A DNA stretch of 64,000 nucleotides from positions 8,721,001-8,785,000 of the forward strand of contig NZ_CP050063.1 of assembly GCF_011604685.1 (NCBI RefSeq), read 5' to 3'. Below the pieces are notes generated by a model. It was not told the origin of the DNA, searched no databases, and saw only the letters and a list, made by a program, of their open reading frames with translations. This stretch comes from Spirosoma aureum (GTDB lineage: Bacteria > Bacteroidota > Bacteroidia > Cytophagales > Spirosomataceae). This document shows, one piece after another, positions 34,733 to 44,092 of this stretch (the stretch's first letter is position 1; each line of letters starts with the position of its first letter). The translations under genes were made by a program, and so were the position numbers.

Positions 34733-36154
34733 ATGCAATCTAAAGCTTTTTCGATGCCTGTTCCTTTCCAACTGAGCCTTGGCTTACTGGTAAGCCTTTG
34801 TTTGTTGGCAATACCTGGAATGGCACAGCTAACCCAACGGAATCGGCAGGCATTGGAAAAAGAGAAGAAGCAAAACCTGGAGAAAATGGGGCAGATTCGC
34901 ACCATTCTCAATCAGACCGCTTCCGAAAAACAGGTAGGTCTGGGGCAGCTCAAAGCCCTTAATCAGCAAATTAACGCGCAGTCGCAGCAAATCAACCTCC
35001 TCAATAAAGACCTTAAACTGACCGAATCCGAGATTGCCGAACTTCGCCAGGCCAGCAATACGCTCAAACGCGACCTGAACAAATTAAAGGCCGAATATGG
35101 CTCGATGGTGTACGCAGCGGATAAACGCCGTCAACAGGTTAATCCGATGGGTTTTCTGTTTGCGTCCGATAACTTCAATCAGTTAGTTGCCCGTTATCGT
35201 TACCTCCGTCAATATTCTGATGCCCGGCAAAGTCAGGTTCGGCAGATGAACAATGTCCAGACAATGTTGCAGGGCAAGCAACAGGCCACTCAGCGTAAGC
35301 GCAAAGAACAACAGGGAACACTGGTAACAAAAGTGCAGGAAAGTAAAAAGCTGGAAAACCTGAAAGATGAAAAAAATCAGGTTGTCAAAGCGCTGAGTGT
35401 TAAAGAAGTTGAACTTCGTGCTGAGCTGGACGAAAGTCGCCGGGCTGTAGGTCGACTGGAATCCATGATTACCCGGCTGATTGCGCGGGAAGCGAAAGAA
35501 CGGGCAGAGCGGGAAGCTCGCGAGCGTGCCGAACGCGAACGCATAGCCCGACTCGAAGCGGCCCGTAAAGCCGCCGAACGGAAACGAGCCGAAGAAGCAA
35601 TCGCGGCTGCCGAAAAAGCGGGCGAAAAACCGGCCCCCGCCGATGTAGCCAAAGCAGAGACCCCAGCCGAGCCCGCACCGGCTCCTGCCAAACCAGACGA
35701 ACGCCGTAACAATAACCTCAACGATGAAGAGTCGGCACTGGCTTCTTCCTTTACAGCCTCCCGGTCAAGGCTCCCCTGGCCTGTTACAAAAGGCTTTATT
35801 TCTGACCACTTTGGGCGAAAGCCTCACCCCGTCTTAAAAGGCATTTATGTTGAAAATCAGGGCGTTGATATTCAGACGAATGCTGGAGAAGGCGTTCGGT
35901 CTGTCTACGACGGTGTGGTACAGGATGTGGCCAATATGCCAGGGATGAATAACGTCGTGGCTATACAGCATGGCGACTACTTTACGGTTTATGCCAAGTT
36001 GCGCAGTGTTTCCGTACGGGTTGGGCAACGGGTAAAAGCCCGCGAATCGATCGGTACCGTTGCGACCGATAAAAACGGGGTTTCTGAAATGCAATTCCAG
36101 ATCTGGAAAGAATTTACCAAACTCAATCCAGAGTCGTGGCTCCAGCCTCATTAA
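34733..36154 (+). CDS. EnvC-like murein hydrolase activator (degenerate LytM)
   Basis: 473 residues: signal peptide (to about 30, GMAQ), two long coiled-coil segments (about 32-120 and 150-255), an Ala/Glu/Arg-rich and Pro/Ala linker (about 255-325), and a C-terminal LytM/M23 domain. Zn ligands of active LytM peptidases are lost: the usual HxGxD position reads NQGVD, YAHL reads YAKL, and the final HFE-like position reads MQFQ. As in E. coli EnvC, it should switch on amidases at the septum and not cut itself. Confidence 0.88.
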   Translation: MQSKAFSMPVPFQLSLGLLVSLCLLAIPGMAQLTQRNRQALEKEKKQNLEKMGQIRTILNQTASEKQVGLGQLKALNQQINAQSQQINLLNKDLKLTESEIAELRQASNTLKRDLNKLKAEYGSMVYAADKRRQQVNPMGFLFASDNFNQLVARYRYLRQYSDARQSQVRQMNNVQTMLQGKQQATQRKRKEQQGTLVTKVQESKKLENLKDEKNQVVKALSVKEVELRAELDESRRAVGRLESMITRLIAREAKERAEREARERAERERIARLEAARKAAERKRAEEAIAAAEKAGEKPAPADVAKAETPAEPAPAPAKPDERRNNNLNDEESALASSFTASRSRLPWPVTKGFISDHFGRKPHPVLKGIYVENQGVDIQTNAGEGVRSVYDGVVQDVANMPGMNNVVAIQHGDYFTVYAKLRSVSVRVGQRVKARESIGTVATDKNGVSEMQFQIWKEFTKLNPESWLQPH

Positions 36155-36172
36155 GCTATTCGAAAGCTTCAG

Positions 36173-36201
36173 TTGTCAGTTACTAAAAAGCACTACCTTT
36201 G
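36173..36201 (+). promoter_or_regulatory. Promoter of panB
   Basis: TTG (36173-36175), 18-nt spacer, TACCTTTG (36194-36201). Strong consensus match; predicted start near 36208, 37 nt before the ATG at 36245. Confidence 0.65.
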
Positions 36202-36244
36202 CAGCCATTTGACTGCTTACTCAGAATTGCAACTGACCACTGAC

Positions 36245-37063
36245 ATGTCTGTTCATAATCCCGATATCAAGCGCGTTACAACGCATACCATTCAGGAACT
36301 GAAAAATAAGGGGGAGAAAATCTCTGCCCTCACCGCCTACGATTATTCGATGGCGCGCGTCGTCGATACAGCTGGCGTTGAACTGATCTTAGTCGGTGAT
36401 TCGGCTTCGAATGTAATGGCGGGTCATGAAACAACGTTGCCAATTACGCTCGATCAGATGATTTACCACGCCAGTTCGGTGGTACGAGGTGTTAAACGGG
36501 CATTGGTTGTGGTTGACCTTCCTTTCGGCTCCTACCAGGGTAACTCCTCCGAAGCACTGCGTTCGGCGATACGAATCATGAAAGAATCGGGCGCTCATGC
36601 CGTAAAAATGGAGGGTGGCCAGGAAATCCGGGAATCAATTGTCCGAATACTGAGTGCAGGCGTTCCGGTGATGGGCCATTTGGGGTTGACGCCCCAGTCT
36701 ATTTATAAATTCGGCACTTACGCCGTCCGGGCAAAAGAAGAAGCAGAAGCGCAAAAACTCATCGACGATGCCCGTATGCTTGAGGACATTGGTTGTTTTG
36801 GCGTTGTACTGGAAAAAATCCCTGCTTCGCTGACCAAAACAGTCTCTAAAAGCCTTACGATTCCGACTATCGGTATTGGTGCTGGCCCAGATGCTGACGG
36901 TCAGATTCTTGTTCTCCACGATCTGCTGGGCATCAATAATGAGTTTAAGCCTCGTTTCTTACGCCGGTATGCTGATTTGCACACAATCATTACTAAGGCT
37001 ATTGCCCATTATGTGGACGATGTAAAAGCCAACGACTTTCCGAACGAGAAAGAAGCTTATTGA
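36245..37063 (+). CDS. panB: 3-methyl-2-oxobutanoate hydroxymethyltransferase (ketopantoate hydroxymethyltransferase)
   Basis: 272 residues from ATG 36245 ([10 protein letters not shown]); the longer frame from 36173 would start upstream of the predicted transcription start. PanB adds a hydroxymethyl group from 5,10-methylene-THF to ketoisovalerate, first step of pantothenate synthesis. Metal and substrate motifs are visible: [11 protein letters not shown] (48-58), [14 protein letters not shown] and [14 protein letters not shown]-barrel, decameric in other bacteria. panC is not next door. Confidence 0.95.
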   Translation: MSVHNPDIKRVTTHTIQELKNKGEKISALTAYDYSMARVVDTAGVELILVGDSASNVMAGHETTLPITLDQMIYHASSVVRGVKRALVVVDLPFGSYQGNSSEALRSAIRIMKESGAHAVKMEGGQEIRESIVRILSAGVPVMGHLGLTPQSIYKFGTYAVRAKEEAEAQKLIDDARMLEDIGCFGVVLEKIPASLTKTVSKSLTIPTIGIGAGPDADGQILVLHDLLGINNEFKPRFLRRYADLHTIITKAIAHYVDDVKANDFPNEKEAY

Positions 37064-37134
37064 GTTAGTAAATAAGTAGCATGGGTGTAAACCCGGAGAA
37101 GACGTTATATCGCGGGCGAAAAACCGCGTTACTT

Positions 37135-37866
37135 ATGAATAAGAAACCATTTCAGGTAATTTACGAAGACAATCACCTATTGATTGTTAATAAAGAGCCG
37201 GGGATTCTGGTTCAGGGTGACCGCACTGGCGATACTACCCTGCTGGAAGTACTGAAGCAGTACGTAAAAGAGAAATACGAAAAACCCGGTGAAGTATTTC
37301 TGGGTTTAGTACACCGGCTCGATCGGCCGGTAAGTGGACTGGTTGTATTTGCCCGGACATCAAAAGCGCTGGAACGGATGAACGAAATCTTCCGTAAACG
37401 TCAGGTACAAAAGACCTACTGGGCAGTCGTTCGGCACAAGCCACCCAAAAATACCGATAAACTGGTTAACTGGCTCATTAAAGATGAGCAGAAGAACCAG
37501 GTAACGGTTTATGACTATGAAGTTCCTGGCTCCCAGAAAGCCGAACTATCGTATCGCGTAATGGGCAAAATCAATGAGCATTATCTGCTCGAAGTAAACC
37601 CGATTACGGGTCGGCCGCATCAGATTCGCTCGCAGTTGGCGCATATGGGCAGCCCCATTCGGGGCGATGTTAAATATGGGTATGATCGGGCTGTTGCCGA
37701 CAAAAAGATCTATCTCCATGCCCGTCGGCTGTATTTCATTCATCCGGTCAAAAAAGAGCCACTCATCTGTAAGGCAGGCTTACCTAATGATCCTTTCTGG
37801 GAAGAGTTTCTGGAATTGGATGATGAAAATTATAAAGATAAAAACATGGATTTTATTTTCGAATAA
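37135..37866 (+). CDS. RluA family pseudouridine synthase (second copy)
   Basis: 243 residues from ATG 37135. Catalytic HRLDRPVSGL with D63; NPITGRPHQIRSQL and LHARRL follow. It differs from the 29874 copy by the RP in the catalytic loop, as in RluC/RluD-like enzymes, so the two modify different sites. ATG 37081 (18 nt after panB) is an alternative start that adds 18 residues without homology. Likely cotranscribed with panB. Confidence 0.9.
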   Translation: MNKKPFQVIYEDNHLLIVNKEPGILVQGDRTGDTTLLEVLKQYVKEKYEKPGEVFLGLVHRLDRPVSGLVVFARTSKALERMNEIFRKRQVQKTYWAVVRHKPPKNTDKLVNWLIKDEQKNQVTVYDYEVPGSQKAELSYRVMGKINEHYLLEVNPITGRPHQIRSQLAHMGSPIRGDVKYGYDRAVADKKIYLHARRLYFIHPVKKEPLICKAGLPNDPFWEEFLELDDENYKDKNMDFIFE

Positions 37867-37910
37867 GAAAATTTGTATACATTTAGTATCCAAATTTTTG
37901 TCCTAATAAG

Positions 37911-37938
37911 AAAGGCGGAGCTAATTAGCCCCGCCTTT
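37911..37938. terminator. Bidirectional terminator after the second RluA-type gene
   Basis: AAAGGCGG/CCGCCTTT arms with an inner palindrome GCTAATTAGC. Lies between convergent genes. Confidence 0.85.
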
Positions 37939-37999
37939 ACTGATTCAGGTTGATTCAACAAAAAATATAAAGTCTTGTAGTGAATGATGAAATCGAAGA

Positions 38000-38698
38000 T
38001 CAATAGCCGCCGATTGGAAATGAATAGCCCAGCGATACGGCAACGCCCCGGTTACGCGTATTGATGTTAACGACTGGAACTTGTACCTGGCGGGTGAACC
38101 CATGCGTGTAGCGGCCTTCAATGAAGAACTTACCAACCCCAGCGTCCATTGATAAACCTAAGCCACCAACAGCACCAACATCCCAGCGATTCAGCATGTT
38201 ACCATAATTAACGTCGACATCGATAGGCTGGGTTGTAATGAGCGCCGTTGCACGGGTACGGACACGGCCATCGAGCGCGTAACTCACAGCAGGGCCAGCA
38301 ATCAGGTAAGGCTGAACTGCACCGTCGGATAGGTTAATTTTAGCCAGTAAAGGGATCTCGATGGTTTGTGACTGATAGGCAATCCGAGCACCCAGGGGTA
38401 GCGTAAATCCACCAAAATTAAGGTCCAGCCCCTCTTTAACAACGAAACCTTTTTGTACATAAGCCACTTCAGGACGGAATGATACACGGTCACTAACTGG
38501 AATATCTAAAAAAATGGCGCCGGTTGGGCCAGCCGAAGGGTGTAGACTTGGTGTGAGACTACCCAGAAAATCGGGTTTGGACGCAAAGCCCCAGTTGGCA
38601 CCGCCCCGGATACCGATCTGAACCTGAGCAAATGATGTTTGAACAGCGAATAGGGTAAAGGCAAACGCAATAACACGGGAAAGCACAATACGTTTCAT
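38000..38698 (-). CDS. PorT-like outer membrane beta-barrel protein
   Basis: 232 residues from ATG 38698 (ATG 38806 adds 36 residues of spacer translation). Signal peptide to about 26 (TSFAQ), then alternating short beta strands rich in Gly and aromatic residues (GIRGGANWGF, LGARIAYQSQ, IEIPLLAKI, PYLIAGPAVSYAL, FIEGRYTHGF), ending VSLGYSFPIGGY. This is the OMP_b-brl_2 family with about 8-10 strands; PorT itself belongs to type IX secretion, but the role here is not fixed. Divergent from the DUF3050 gene. Confidence 0.8.
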   Translation of the reverse strand: MKRIVLSRVIAFAFTLFAVQTSFAQVQIGIRGGANWGFASKPDFLGSLTPSLHPSAGPTGAIFLDIPVSDRVSFRPEVAYVQKGFVVKEGLDLNFGGFTLPLGARIAYQSQTIEIPLLAKINLSDGAVQPYLIAGPAVSYALDGRVRTRATALITTQPIDVDVNYGNMLNRWDVGAVGGLGLSMDAGVGKFFIEGRYTHGFTRQVQVPVVNINTRNRGVAVSLGYSFPIGGY

Positions 38699-38852
38699 GG
38701 TCTGAAGGAAAAATGGATTGGTAAAATAGGAACCTGAACTTGATTGTGTAAAACGTTTGCAATAGGCTGTCTGCGTTTTGTGTAAATCGATGGTTGGACA
38801 GAGCATCTGAAAAAAAGATTAATGATAAGTTGAAATTATTTTACAATACGCT

Positions 38853-39635
38853 ATGAATGAGCAACTAAATTTTTTGTCGGACCGCATCGAGCCGCTTCGT
38901 CAACAACTAACCAATCATCCGTTATACGCTTCGGTACGTAGCATCGACGATCTGCGGCTGTTCATGCAGTCGCATGTCTGGGCTGTCTGGGATTTCATGT
39001 CGCTGTTAAAGGCTCTACAGCGTAATTTAACCTGCGTAGATGTTCCCTGGAGGCCGATCGGCAATCCCGAAACACGGTATCTGATCAACGAAATCGTTGT
39101 TGGAGAAGAAAGCGACGTCGACCCGGACGGGAATCGACTCAGCCATTTTGAGCTTTACCTGAAGGCAATGAATGAGGCTGGTGCTGCTACTCATCAGATC
39201 GACGCCCTCATAAGCGAACTAACCCATGGCCAAACCATCAATGAAGCGCTTTCAAACGTGAGCTTGCCGGATGGGAGCCGTCAATTTGTCAATTTTACGT
39301 TTGACTTAATCAAAAAAGGCCAATTGCATGAAATTGCGGCTGTATTTACGTTTGGACGTGAAGACCTGATACCCGACCTGTTTATTGCTCTTGTCCGACA
39401 ACTGCGCGATCAGTCACCCGAACGGCTTGGCCTTTTTACGTATTACCTCGAACGACATATTGAAGTCGACGGCGACCATCATTCGCATTTAGCCAAAGCC
39501 ATGACGGCCGAACTTTGCGGATCTGATACACAACGCTGGAACGAAGCTACGCTAGCCGTTGAAGCTGCTCTAGTTGCCCGAATTGCTTTATGGGATAGTG
39601 TTTACGAACAGATCTCACTTGCAGAACCGGCGTAA
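38853..39635 (+). CDS. DUF3050 (heme-oxygenase-like fold) protein
   Basis: 260 residues, helical. Matches DUF3050: RIEPLRQQLTNHPLYA, FMQSHVWAVWDFMSLLKALQ, INEIVVGEESDVD, HFELYLKAM and RHIEVDGDHHSHL. The family is predicted to share the heme-oxygenase-like helical fold. Repeated His/Glu (HVWAVWD, EESD, HIEVDGDHH) could bind a di-metal centre, which is inference from spacing. Function not established. Confidence 0.82.
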   Translation: MNEQLNFLSDRIEPLRQQLTNHPLYASVRSIDDLRLFMQSHVWAVWDFMSLLKALQRNLTCVDVPWRPIGNPETRYLINEIVVGEESDVDPDGNRLSHFELYLKAMNEAGAATHQIDALISELTHGQTINEALSNVSLPDGSRQFVNFTFDLIKKGQLHEIAAVFTFGREDLIPDLFIALVRQLRDQSPERLGLFTYYLERHIEVDGDHHSHLAKAMTAELCGSDTQRWNEATLAVEAALVARIALWDSVYEQISLAEPA

Positions 39636-39658
39636 TTACCTTTTTTTAATTAATCTCA

Positions 39659-39694
39659 ATGCCCGAACAAGCCTAAACCCTGTTCGGGCATTTT
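39659..39694 (+). terminator. Intrinsic terminator after the DUF3050 gene
   Basis: 11-bp arms (39659-39669 with 39681-39691), loop 11 nt, followed by TTT. Confidence 0.85.
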
Positions 39695-39723
39695 CGTTAT
39701 AATGCATCGGTTTGTACTTTTTC

Positions 39724-39754
39724 TTGAAAACATTATAGCGGACTTGTAACTTTA
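39724..39754 (+). promoter_or_regulatory. Possible promoter of the acyltransferase gene
   Basis: TTG (39724-39726), 20-nt spacer and TAACTTTA (39747-39754), one mismatch from TAnnTTTG. Confidence 0.4.
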
Positions 39755-39842
39755 CTAATTCAGTGCATTCTGTTGGTAAACAGCCACGATAAAATGGCTA
39801 TACAATCGGCTGTATTGGATCGAATTGCGACCCCCTTAACCT

Positions 39843-40649
39843 GTGATGAAATACATAAAGCCTACTAAATTTAGCTACTTGCCTAAGTTTCTGATGCCTT
39901 TAGACCTGCTCGGCATTTTTGAGCGAGATCCGTTTGGCAACTCACTTCTGGTTAGACGTATGCTGATTGGTATTGTTGGCTGGCTTACCTATGCTCGTTA
40001 CACAGTCGTCAATCGAATTCAGATTGAGGGAACCGAAAATTTAGAAAACTTACCGATCAACAACGTCCTCTTCCTGTCGAACCACCAGACTTATTTTGCC
40101 GACGTTATTGCCTTCTTCCATATCTTCTGCGCCGTTAAATGGGGATTCCAGAATACGATGCTACCGCCGTTGTATCTTCTTGGGCCCCGAGCCCGGCAAT
40201 ACTACGTGGCGGCATCAGAAACGATGAAGAAAGGAATTGTGCCCAGAATTTTTTCGGCGGGAGGTGCTTTAACGATTGAACGCTCCTGGCGTGCTGAAGG
40301 GCGCGAAGTACAGCGGTCGGTAGACACGTCAGCTAACGATAAAATCGCTAAAGCATTGGCTCATGGCTGGGTGGTTAGCTTCCCACAAGGAACAACGAGT
40401 CCTTACGCTCCGGTCCGGAAAGGGACCGGACATCTTATCAAAAACAACGAGCCAATCGTAATTCCGGTAGTTATCAACGGTTTCCGCCGGGCCTTCGATA
40501 AGAAAGGGCTGAGGTTTAAAAAGCGCAATACTTTATTAACCGTAAAGTTTAAAGCGCCACTTCTGGTAAGCCCCGACGATACCGTCGACGATATTGTGGC
40601 CAAAGTTCGGCATGCCATCGAACAGGATGCGCCAGAATGGGTGAAATAG
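39843..40649 (+). CDS. PlsC-type 1-acyl-glycerol-phosphate acyltransferase with HX5D spacing
   Basis: 268 residues of the PlsC/LPLAT family, acylating lysophosphatidate or a related lipid at the inner membrane. The catalytic pair reads NHQTYFAD: H81 and D87, five residues between, where most members have four (HX4D). FPQGT stands for FPEGT and VPVVINGFRRAF for the fourth block. The N-terminal 60 residues are partly hydrophobic. Single-gene unit between two terminators. Confidence 0.85.
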   Translation: MMKYIKPTKFSYLPKFLMPLDLLGIFERDPFGNSLLVRRMLIGIVGWLTYARYTVVNRIQIEGTENLENLPINNVLFLSNHQTYFADVIAFFHIFCAVKWGFQNTMLPPLYLLGPRARQYYVAASETMKKGIVPRIFSAGGALTIERSWRAEGREVQRSVDTSANDKIAKALAHGWVVSFPQGTTSPYAPVRKGTGHLIKNNEPIVIPVVINGFRRAFDKKGLRFKKRNTLLTVKFKAPLLVSPDDTVDDIVAKVRHAIEQDAPEWVK

Positions 40650-40653
40650 TCGA

Positions 40654-40724
40654 AGCGAAGATCAACCTTCCACAAGGTATATACTTCAGGCACTATGACC
40701 TGACTCAATGAGTTGATCTTCGCT
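40654..40724. terminator. Bidirectional terminator with 13-bp arms
   Basis: AGCGAAGATCAAC (40654-40666) pairs with 40712-40724; loop 45 nt with a CCTT/AAGG stem. Between convergent acyltransferase and phosphate transporter genes. Confidence 0.7.
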
Positions 40725-40740
40725 GTCGCTCAAGGCGCTG

Positions 40741-42162
40741 TTAAAGAATCCAGCGGAATAAAAGGTAAAGTGTGAAGGCCAATAGCATGGAAACGGGTAG
40801 CGTCAATACCCACGCTAAAGCAATATTCCGAATGGTACCCGCCTGAAGATTTTTGACACCTTTGCTGGCAACCATACTTCCAGCAATACCCGAGGAGAGA
40901 ACATGAGTGGTACTAACTGGCAGTTTTAACGCCGATGCTAACCCAATCATACTGGCAGCGACCAGTTCGGCCGAAGCGCCCTGTGCATACGTTAAATGCT
41001 GCTTACCAATTTTTTCGCCTACGGTTACCACAATCCGGCGCCAGCCGATCATCGTACCAAGGCCCAGCGAAAGAGCAATCATTAGAATTACCCACAACGG
41101 AGCATAGTCGGTAAAACGACGCAAACCGTTTTCTTCGCTCAGACTCTTTTTCATGACCGCCAGTTGGCTCGCGCTAAGGTTGGCCCCTTCGTCTTCCGCA
41201 ATTTTATTCATGTTGCTATTGATTAGCAGCAAATCGCGCCGAACATTCAAACGTTCTTCCTTGGGAATTTTATTGTCGACAAGCGGAGCATTGACCATCA
41301 CCTTCAGTTCGGCCAGTTCAATACGGGTACGCGCCAGGCGATCACGGTTTATGGGCGCCAGTTGATTTGAATCCAGCGCTGCGATCGTTTGTTCGATACC
41401 CGTAATATTTGGTTGCATCAGACGCGGATCAAGATCGGGCTGTACGGCAAAATGAAAGGGAACAATACCGATCAGAATCAACATGATCAGGCCCACTCCC
41501 TTTTGACCGTCATTGCTGCCATGAAAGAAACTAACCAGCGAACAGGTTGCAATCAGGACACCACGAATCCAGGAAGGTGGAAGACTATTTTTCTTTGGCT
41601 CCTTGAAAAGCTGACCTTTCACATCCTCGGGCACCGATCGACGTAACACAAACATCAATACAATGGCCAGGCTAAAGCCCAATAGAGGAGACAATAGCAG
41701 TGCTTCGCCTGTTTCAATCGCTTTTTCCCAGTTTACAGCCGATCCAGCTTTATTATCAGGCATGGTAGAAAAAGCCAGACCTACGCCCAGAATCGATCCG
41801 ATCAGGGTATGAGAACTTGAACTTGGCAGTCCGAAATACCAGGTTCCTAGGTTCCAGATGATGGCACTCAGCAACAAGGCCAGTACCATAGCAACACTGT
41901 GATAAACGTTCTGGTCGACCAGTAATTCGACCGGCAACAAGTTTACAATACCCATTGCAACGCCAATACCGCCCAGCAAAACACCGGTAAAATTGCATAT
42001 TCCTGACCACACAACGGCCGCCGTTGGCTTCAGTGAATTGGTATAAATGACAGTGGCAACGGCATTGGCCGTATCGTGGAAACCGTTAACAAATTCGAAA
42101 GCACAGGCAGCGAATAAGCTGATAAAGAGGAGGATAAAAACATCCGTTTCTAATCCAAACAT
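40741..42162 (-). CDS. pitA: PiT family inorganic phosphate transporter
   Basis: 473 residues from ATG 42162 (the longer frame starts at 42222 with unlike residues). Polytopic: two PHO4 halves with signature repeats FVNGFHDTANAVATVIYTNS and SFFHGSNDGQKGVGLI, separated by a soluble loop of about 110 residues (about 230-340). It carries phosphate with a cation, in this family often as metal phosphate. No phosphate-regulator PhoU-like gene is adjacent, unlike many pit loci. A -7 element lies at 42220-42227. Confidence 0.9.
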   Translation of the reverse strand: MFGLETDVFILLFISLFAACAFEFVNGFHDTANAVATVIYTNSLKPTAAVVWSGICNFTGVLLGGIGVAMGIVNLLPVELLVDQNVYHSVAMVLALLLSAIIWNLGTWYFGLPSSSSHTLIGSILGVGLAFSTMPDNKAGSAVNWEKAIETGEALLLSPLLGFSLAIVLMFVLRRSVPEDVKGQLFKEPKKNSLPPSWIRGVLIATCSLVSFFHGSNDGQKGVGLIMLILIGIVPFHFAVQPDLDPRLMQPNITGIEQTIAALDSNQLAPINRDRLARTRIELAELKVMVNAPLVDNKIPKEERLNVRRDLLLINSNMNKIAEDEGANLSASQLAVMKKSLSEENGLRRFTDYAPLWVILMIALSLGLGTMIGWRRIVVTVGEKIGKQHLTYAQGASAELVAASMIGLASALKLPVSTTHVLSSGIAGSMVASKGVKNLQAGTIRNIALAWVLTLPVSMLLAFTLYLLFRWIL

Positions 42163-42219
42163 GGGTGGGAGATCTTCTATGATTAGGCAAACAGCAAGTC
42201 CGTAAGCCGATGATTGCCA

Positions 42220-42227
42220 CAAAAGTA
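42220..42227 (-). promoter_or_regulatory. -7 promoter element (TACTTTTG) of the phosphate transporter gene
   Basis: Exact TAnnTTTG on the minus strand; the nearest TTG upstream gives a 26-nt spacer, longer than usual. Start site about 42213. Confidence 0.45.
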
Positions 42228-42378
42228 AGGTAAACTGGCCATAGCAGTATTACCAAATTGTTAAGTAGAGACCGAATATAGTATGACTTCTGCGGTTCAG
42301 CAACGTGTTACAGCTCAGTCAGGTTATGATTCCTGACGATGTCGTGAGGCTGATCACCTAAATCGCATGTTGGTGTTT

Positions 42379-43425
42379 CTACTTTTTGCCAGCCAGCTGT
42401 CCACAGGCCGCATCGATGTCTTTACCCCGACTACGGCGGACATTTACGGTTACGCCCTTATCATCCAGAAAACCAGCGAATTTATCCAACGATTGCGGAT
42501 CTGTATTCTTGAAATTAGCCTCTGCAATAGGATTGTATTCGATAATATTGATTTTTGCCGGAACCCGTTTTGTAAACTTCCAAAGCTCCTGCGCGTCCTG
42601 TAGGGTATCATTAAAATTGTAAAACAGGATGTATTCAAACGTAATACGAGTACCCGTTTTTTTGTAAAAATAGCCCAGCGCATCACCCAGAGCCTGAAGC
42701 GTATTGCTTTCATTGATGGGCATTATCTGATTGCGCTTCTGGTCATTGGCCGCGTGTAGCGACAGGGCCAGATTAAATTTCACCGCATCATCACCGAGTT
42801 GCCTGATCATTTTGGCAATTCCCGCCGTCGACACCGTGATCCGCTTGGGCGACATACCCAACCCATCGGGCGATGTAATTCGATCGACCGATTCCAGCAC
42901 GTTTTTATAATTCAGCAGCGGTTCGCCCATGCCCATGTAGACGATGTTAGACAGCGGTGCGTCATAGTTTTCCCTGGCCTGCCGGTCGATAGCCACCACC
43001 TGATCATAAATTTCGGCAGCATCAAGGTTGCGTTTGCGGTCCATGTAACCCGTCGCGCAGAATTTACACGTCAGCGAACAACCAACCTGGCTTGATACGC
43101 AGGCTGTCATACGGTCCACATCATCGTTACGGAGAGCAGGAATCAGCACGCCCTCGACCAGATTGCCATCGAACAGCCGAAACGACGATTTGATGGTGCC
43201 GTCATTACTTCGCTGTTGCTGATCGACAGTTAGAGGCCGAATTTCGAAGTGAGTTTTTAATAATTCACGCGTTGGCAGTGACAGATTGGTCATCTGCTCA
43301 AACGACTGAGCTGATTTTTTCCAGAGCCATTCATGAACTTGCTTCGCCCTGAATCCCTGTTCGCCATGTTGCGCCAGCCAGTCTTTCAATTGAGCGGCTG
43401 TAAGTTTGCGAATGTCTTGTTTCAT
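42379..43425 (-). CDS. rlmN: 23S rRNA/tRNA adenine C2-methyltransferase RlmN
   Basis: 348 residues. Radical SAM CxxxCxxC at C116/C120/C123 (GCSLTCKFC), the methyl-carrying Cys C341 in AACGQL, and GMGEPLLNYKNV. It methylates C2 of A2503 in 23S rRNA and A37 of some tRNAs. It lies after cvpA and yqeY on the same strand, with a hairpin between it and cvpA. Confidence 0.95.
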   Translation of the reverse strand: MKQDIRKLTAAQLKDWLAQHGEQGFRAKQVHEWLWKKSAQSFEQMTNLSLPTRELLKTHFEIRPLTVDQQQRSNDGTIKSSFRLFDGNLVEGVLIPALRNDDVDRMTACVSSQVGCSLTCKFCATGYMDRKRNLDAAEIYDQVVAIDRQARENYDAPLSNIVYMGMGEPLLNYKNVLESVDRITSPDGLGMSPKRITVSTAGIAKMIRQLGDDAVKFNLALSLHAANDQKRNQIMPINESNTLQALGDALGYFYKKTGTRITFEYILFYNFNDTLQDAQELWKFTKRVPAKINIIEYNPIAEANFKNTDPQSLDKFAGFLDDKGVTVNVRRSRGKDIDAACGQLAGKK

Positions 43426-43441
43426 TGTTCAATGAGTGAAT

Positions 43442-43502
43442 GAGTGATTGAGCAACTGAGTGAATAGTACCCGATGGCATTCACTCAGTTGCTCATTCGC
43501 TC
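43442..43502 (-). terminator. Hairpin between cvpA and rlmN, overlapping the cvpA 3' end
   Basis: 17-bp perfect core (43449-43465 with 43479-43495), extending to 24 bp with two mismatches. The right arm includes the cvpA stop codon. Arms are built of TGAGTGAAT-like words. No U-tract, so it may only reduce transcription into rlmN. Confidence 0.65.
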
Positions 43503-44015
43503 ACTTAATTTCTTCCCTGTTTCCAGCCCTTTAGGTACCCAAACAGCAGCTTTGTCCATTATTTGAGGAGCAACTGGCCGAATGTACGCATACAAAAAGG
43601 CGCCTTCGGTCTGGCGGGGGGGTATTCTGACACCCATATAGCTGAACAACCAAAGGATTACACTAATTCCAAACACCCACGTAAAAAGACCAACAGCTGC
43701 CCCTGCCACACTATCGAACGTTCCCAGGAGTGTATATTTCAGGGAGCGACGGAGCGCAAAGCCCATCTGGTTGATCATGAACACAGTAGGAAAAAAGATC
43801 ACCGAAAATCCCAGCCAGGGCAACAGTTTACGTGCCAGTTCGCGACTGATGTACGGACTCAGCAATTCGATGCCAAAGGCCAGAAACTTGAACCCAACGA
43901 TCATGGCCACAACAAACGCAATGACCGCAACAATCTCCACCAGGAGACCCTTGCGGTAACCATTAAAAGCCCCCCAGACCAGGGGAATGATCATCAGCAG
44001 GTCGAGCGTATTCAA
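43485..44015 (-). CDS. cvpA: CvpA family membrane protein
   Basis: 176 residues with four predicted membrane segments (about 3-20, 25-48, 62-82, 103-130). It matches CvpA: MNTLDLLMIIPLVWGAFNGYRKGLL at the start, FDSVAGAAVGLFTWVF later. Homologues support colicin V production, envelope integrity and bile resistance; molecular role unclear. A hydrophilic tail ends the protein. Confidence 0.85.
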   Translation of the reverse strand: MNTLDLLMIIPLVWGAFNGYRKGLLVEIVAVIAFVVAMIVGFKFLAFGIELLSPYISRELARKLLPWLGFSVIFFPTVFMINQMGFALRRSLKYTLLGTFDSVAGAAVGLFTWVFGISVILWLFSYMGVRIPPRQTEGAFLYAYIRPVAPQIMDKAAVWVPKGLETGKKLSERMSN

Positions 44016-44020
44016 TTAGT

Positions 44021-44084
44021 GAAAAGGTGAAAGAGCTAAAGAGCGAGAGAGCAAACAGGCTAGATCACCTTTTCGCTCTTTCAC
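44021..44084. repeat. Alternative hairpins between yqeY and cvpA
   Basis: GAAAAGGTGA (44021-44030) pairs with 44065-44074, while GTGAAAGAGC (44027-44036) pairs with 44075-44084. The two 10-bp stems share bases on the left arm, so only one can form at a time. Confidence 0.55.
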
Positions 44085-44092
44085 ACTTTCGC

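Noticed and set aside
35377..35721. Ser/Ala/Arg-rich minus-strand frame
   Set aside because: Low-complexity shadow of the EnvC Ala/Glu/Arg linker.
34733..36154. Active M23 endopeptidase
   Set aside because: The zinc-binding positions are replaced (NQGVD, YAKL, MQFQ), so an EnvC-like activator is the better call.
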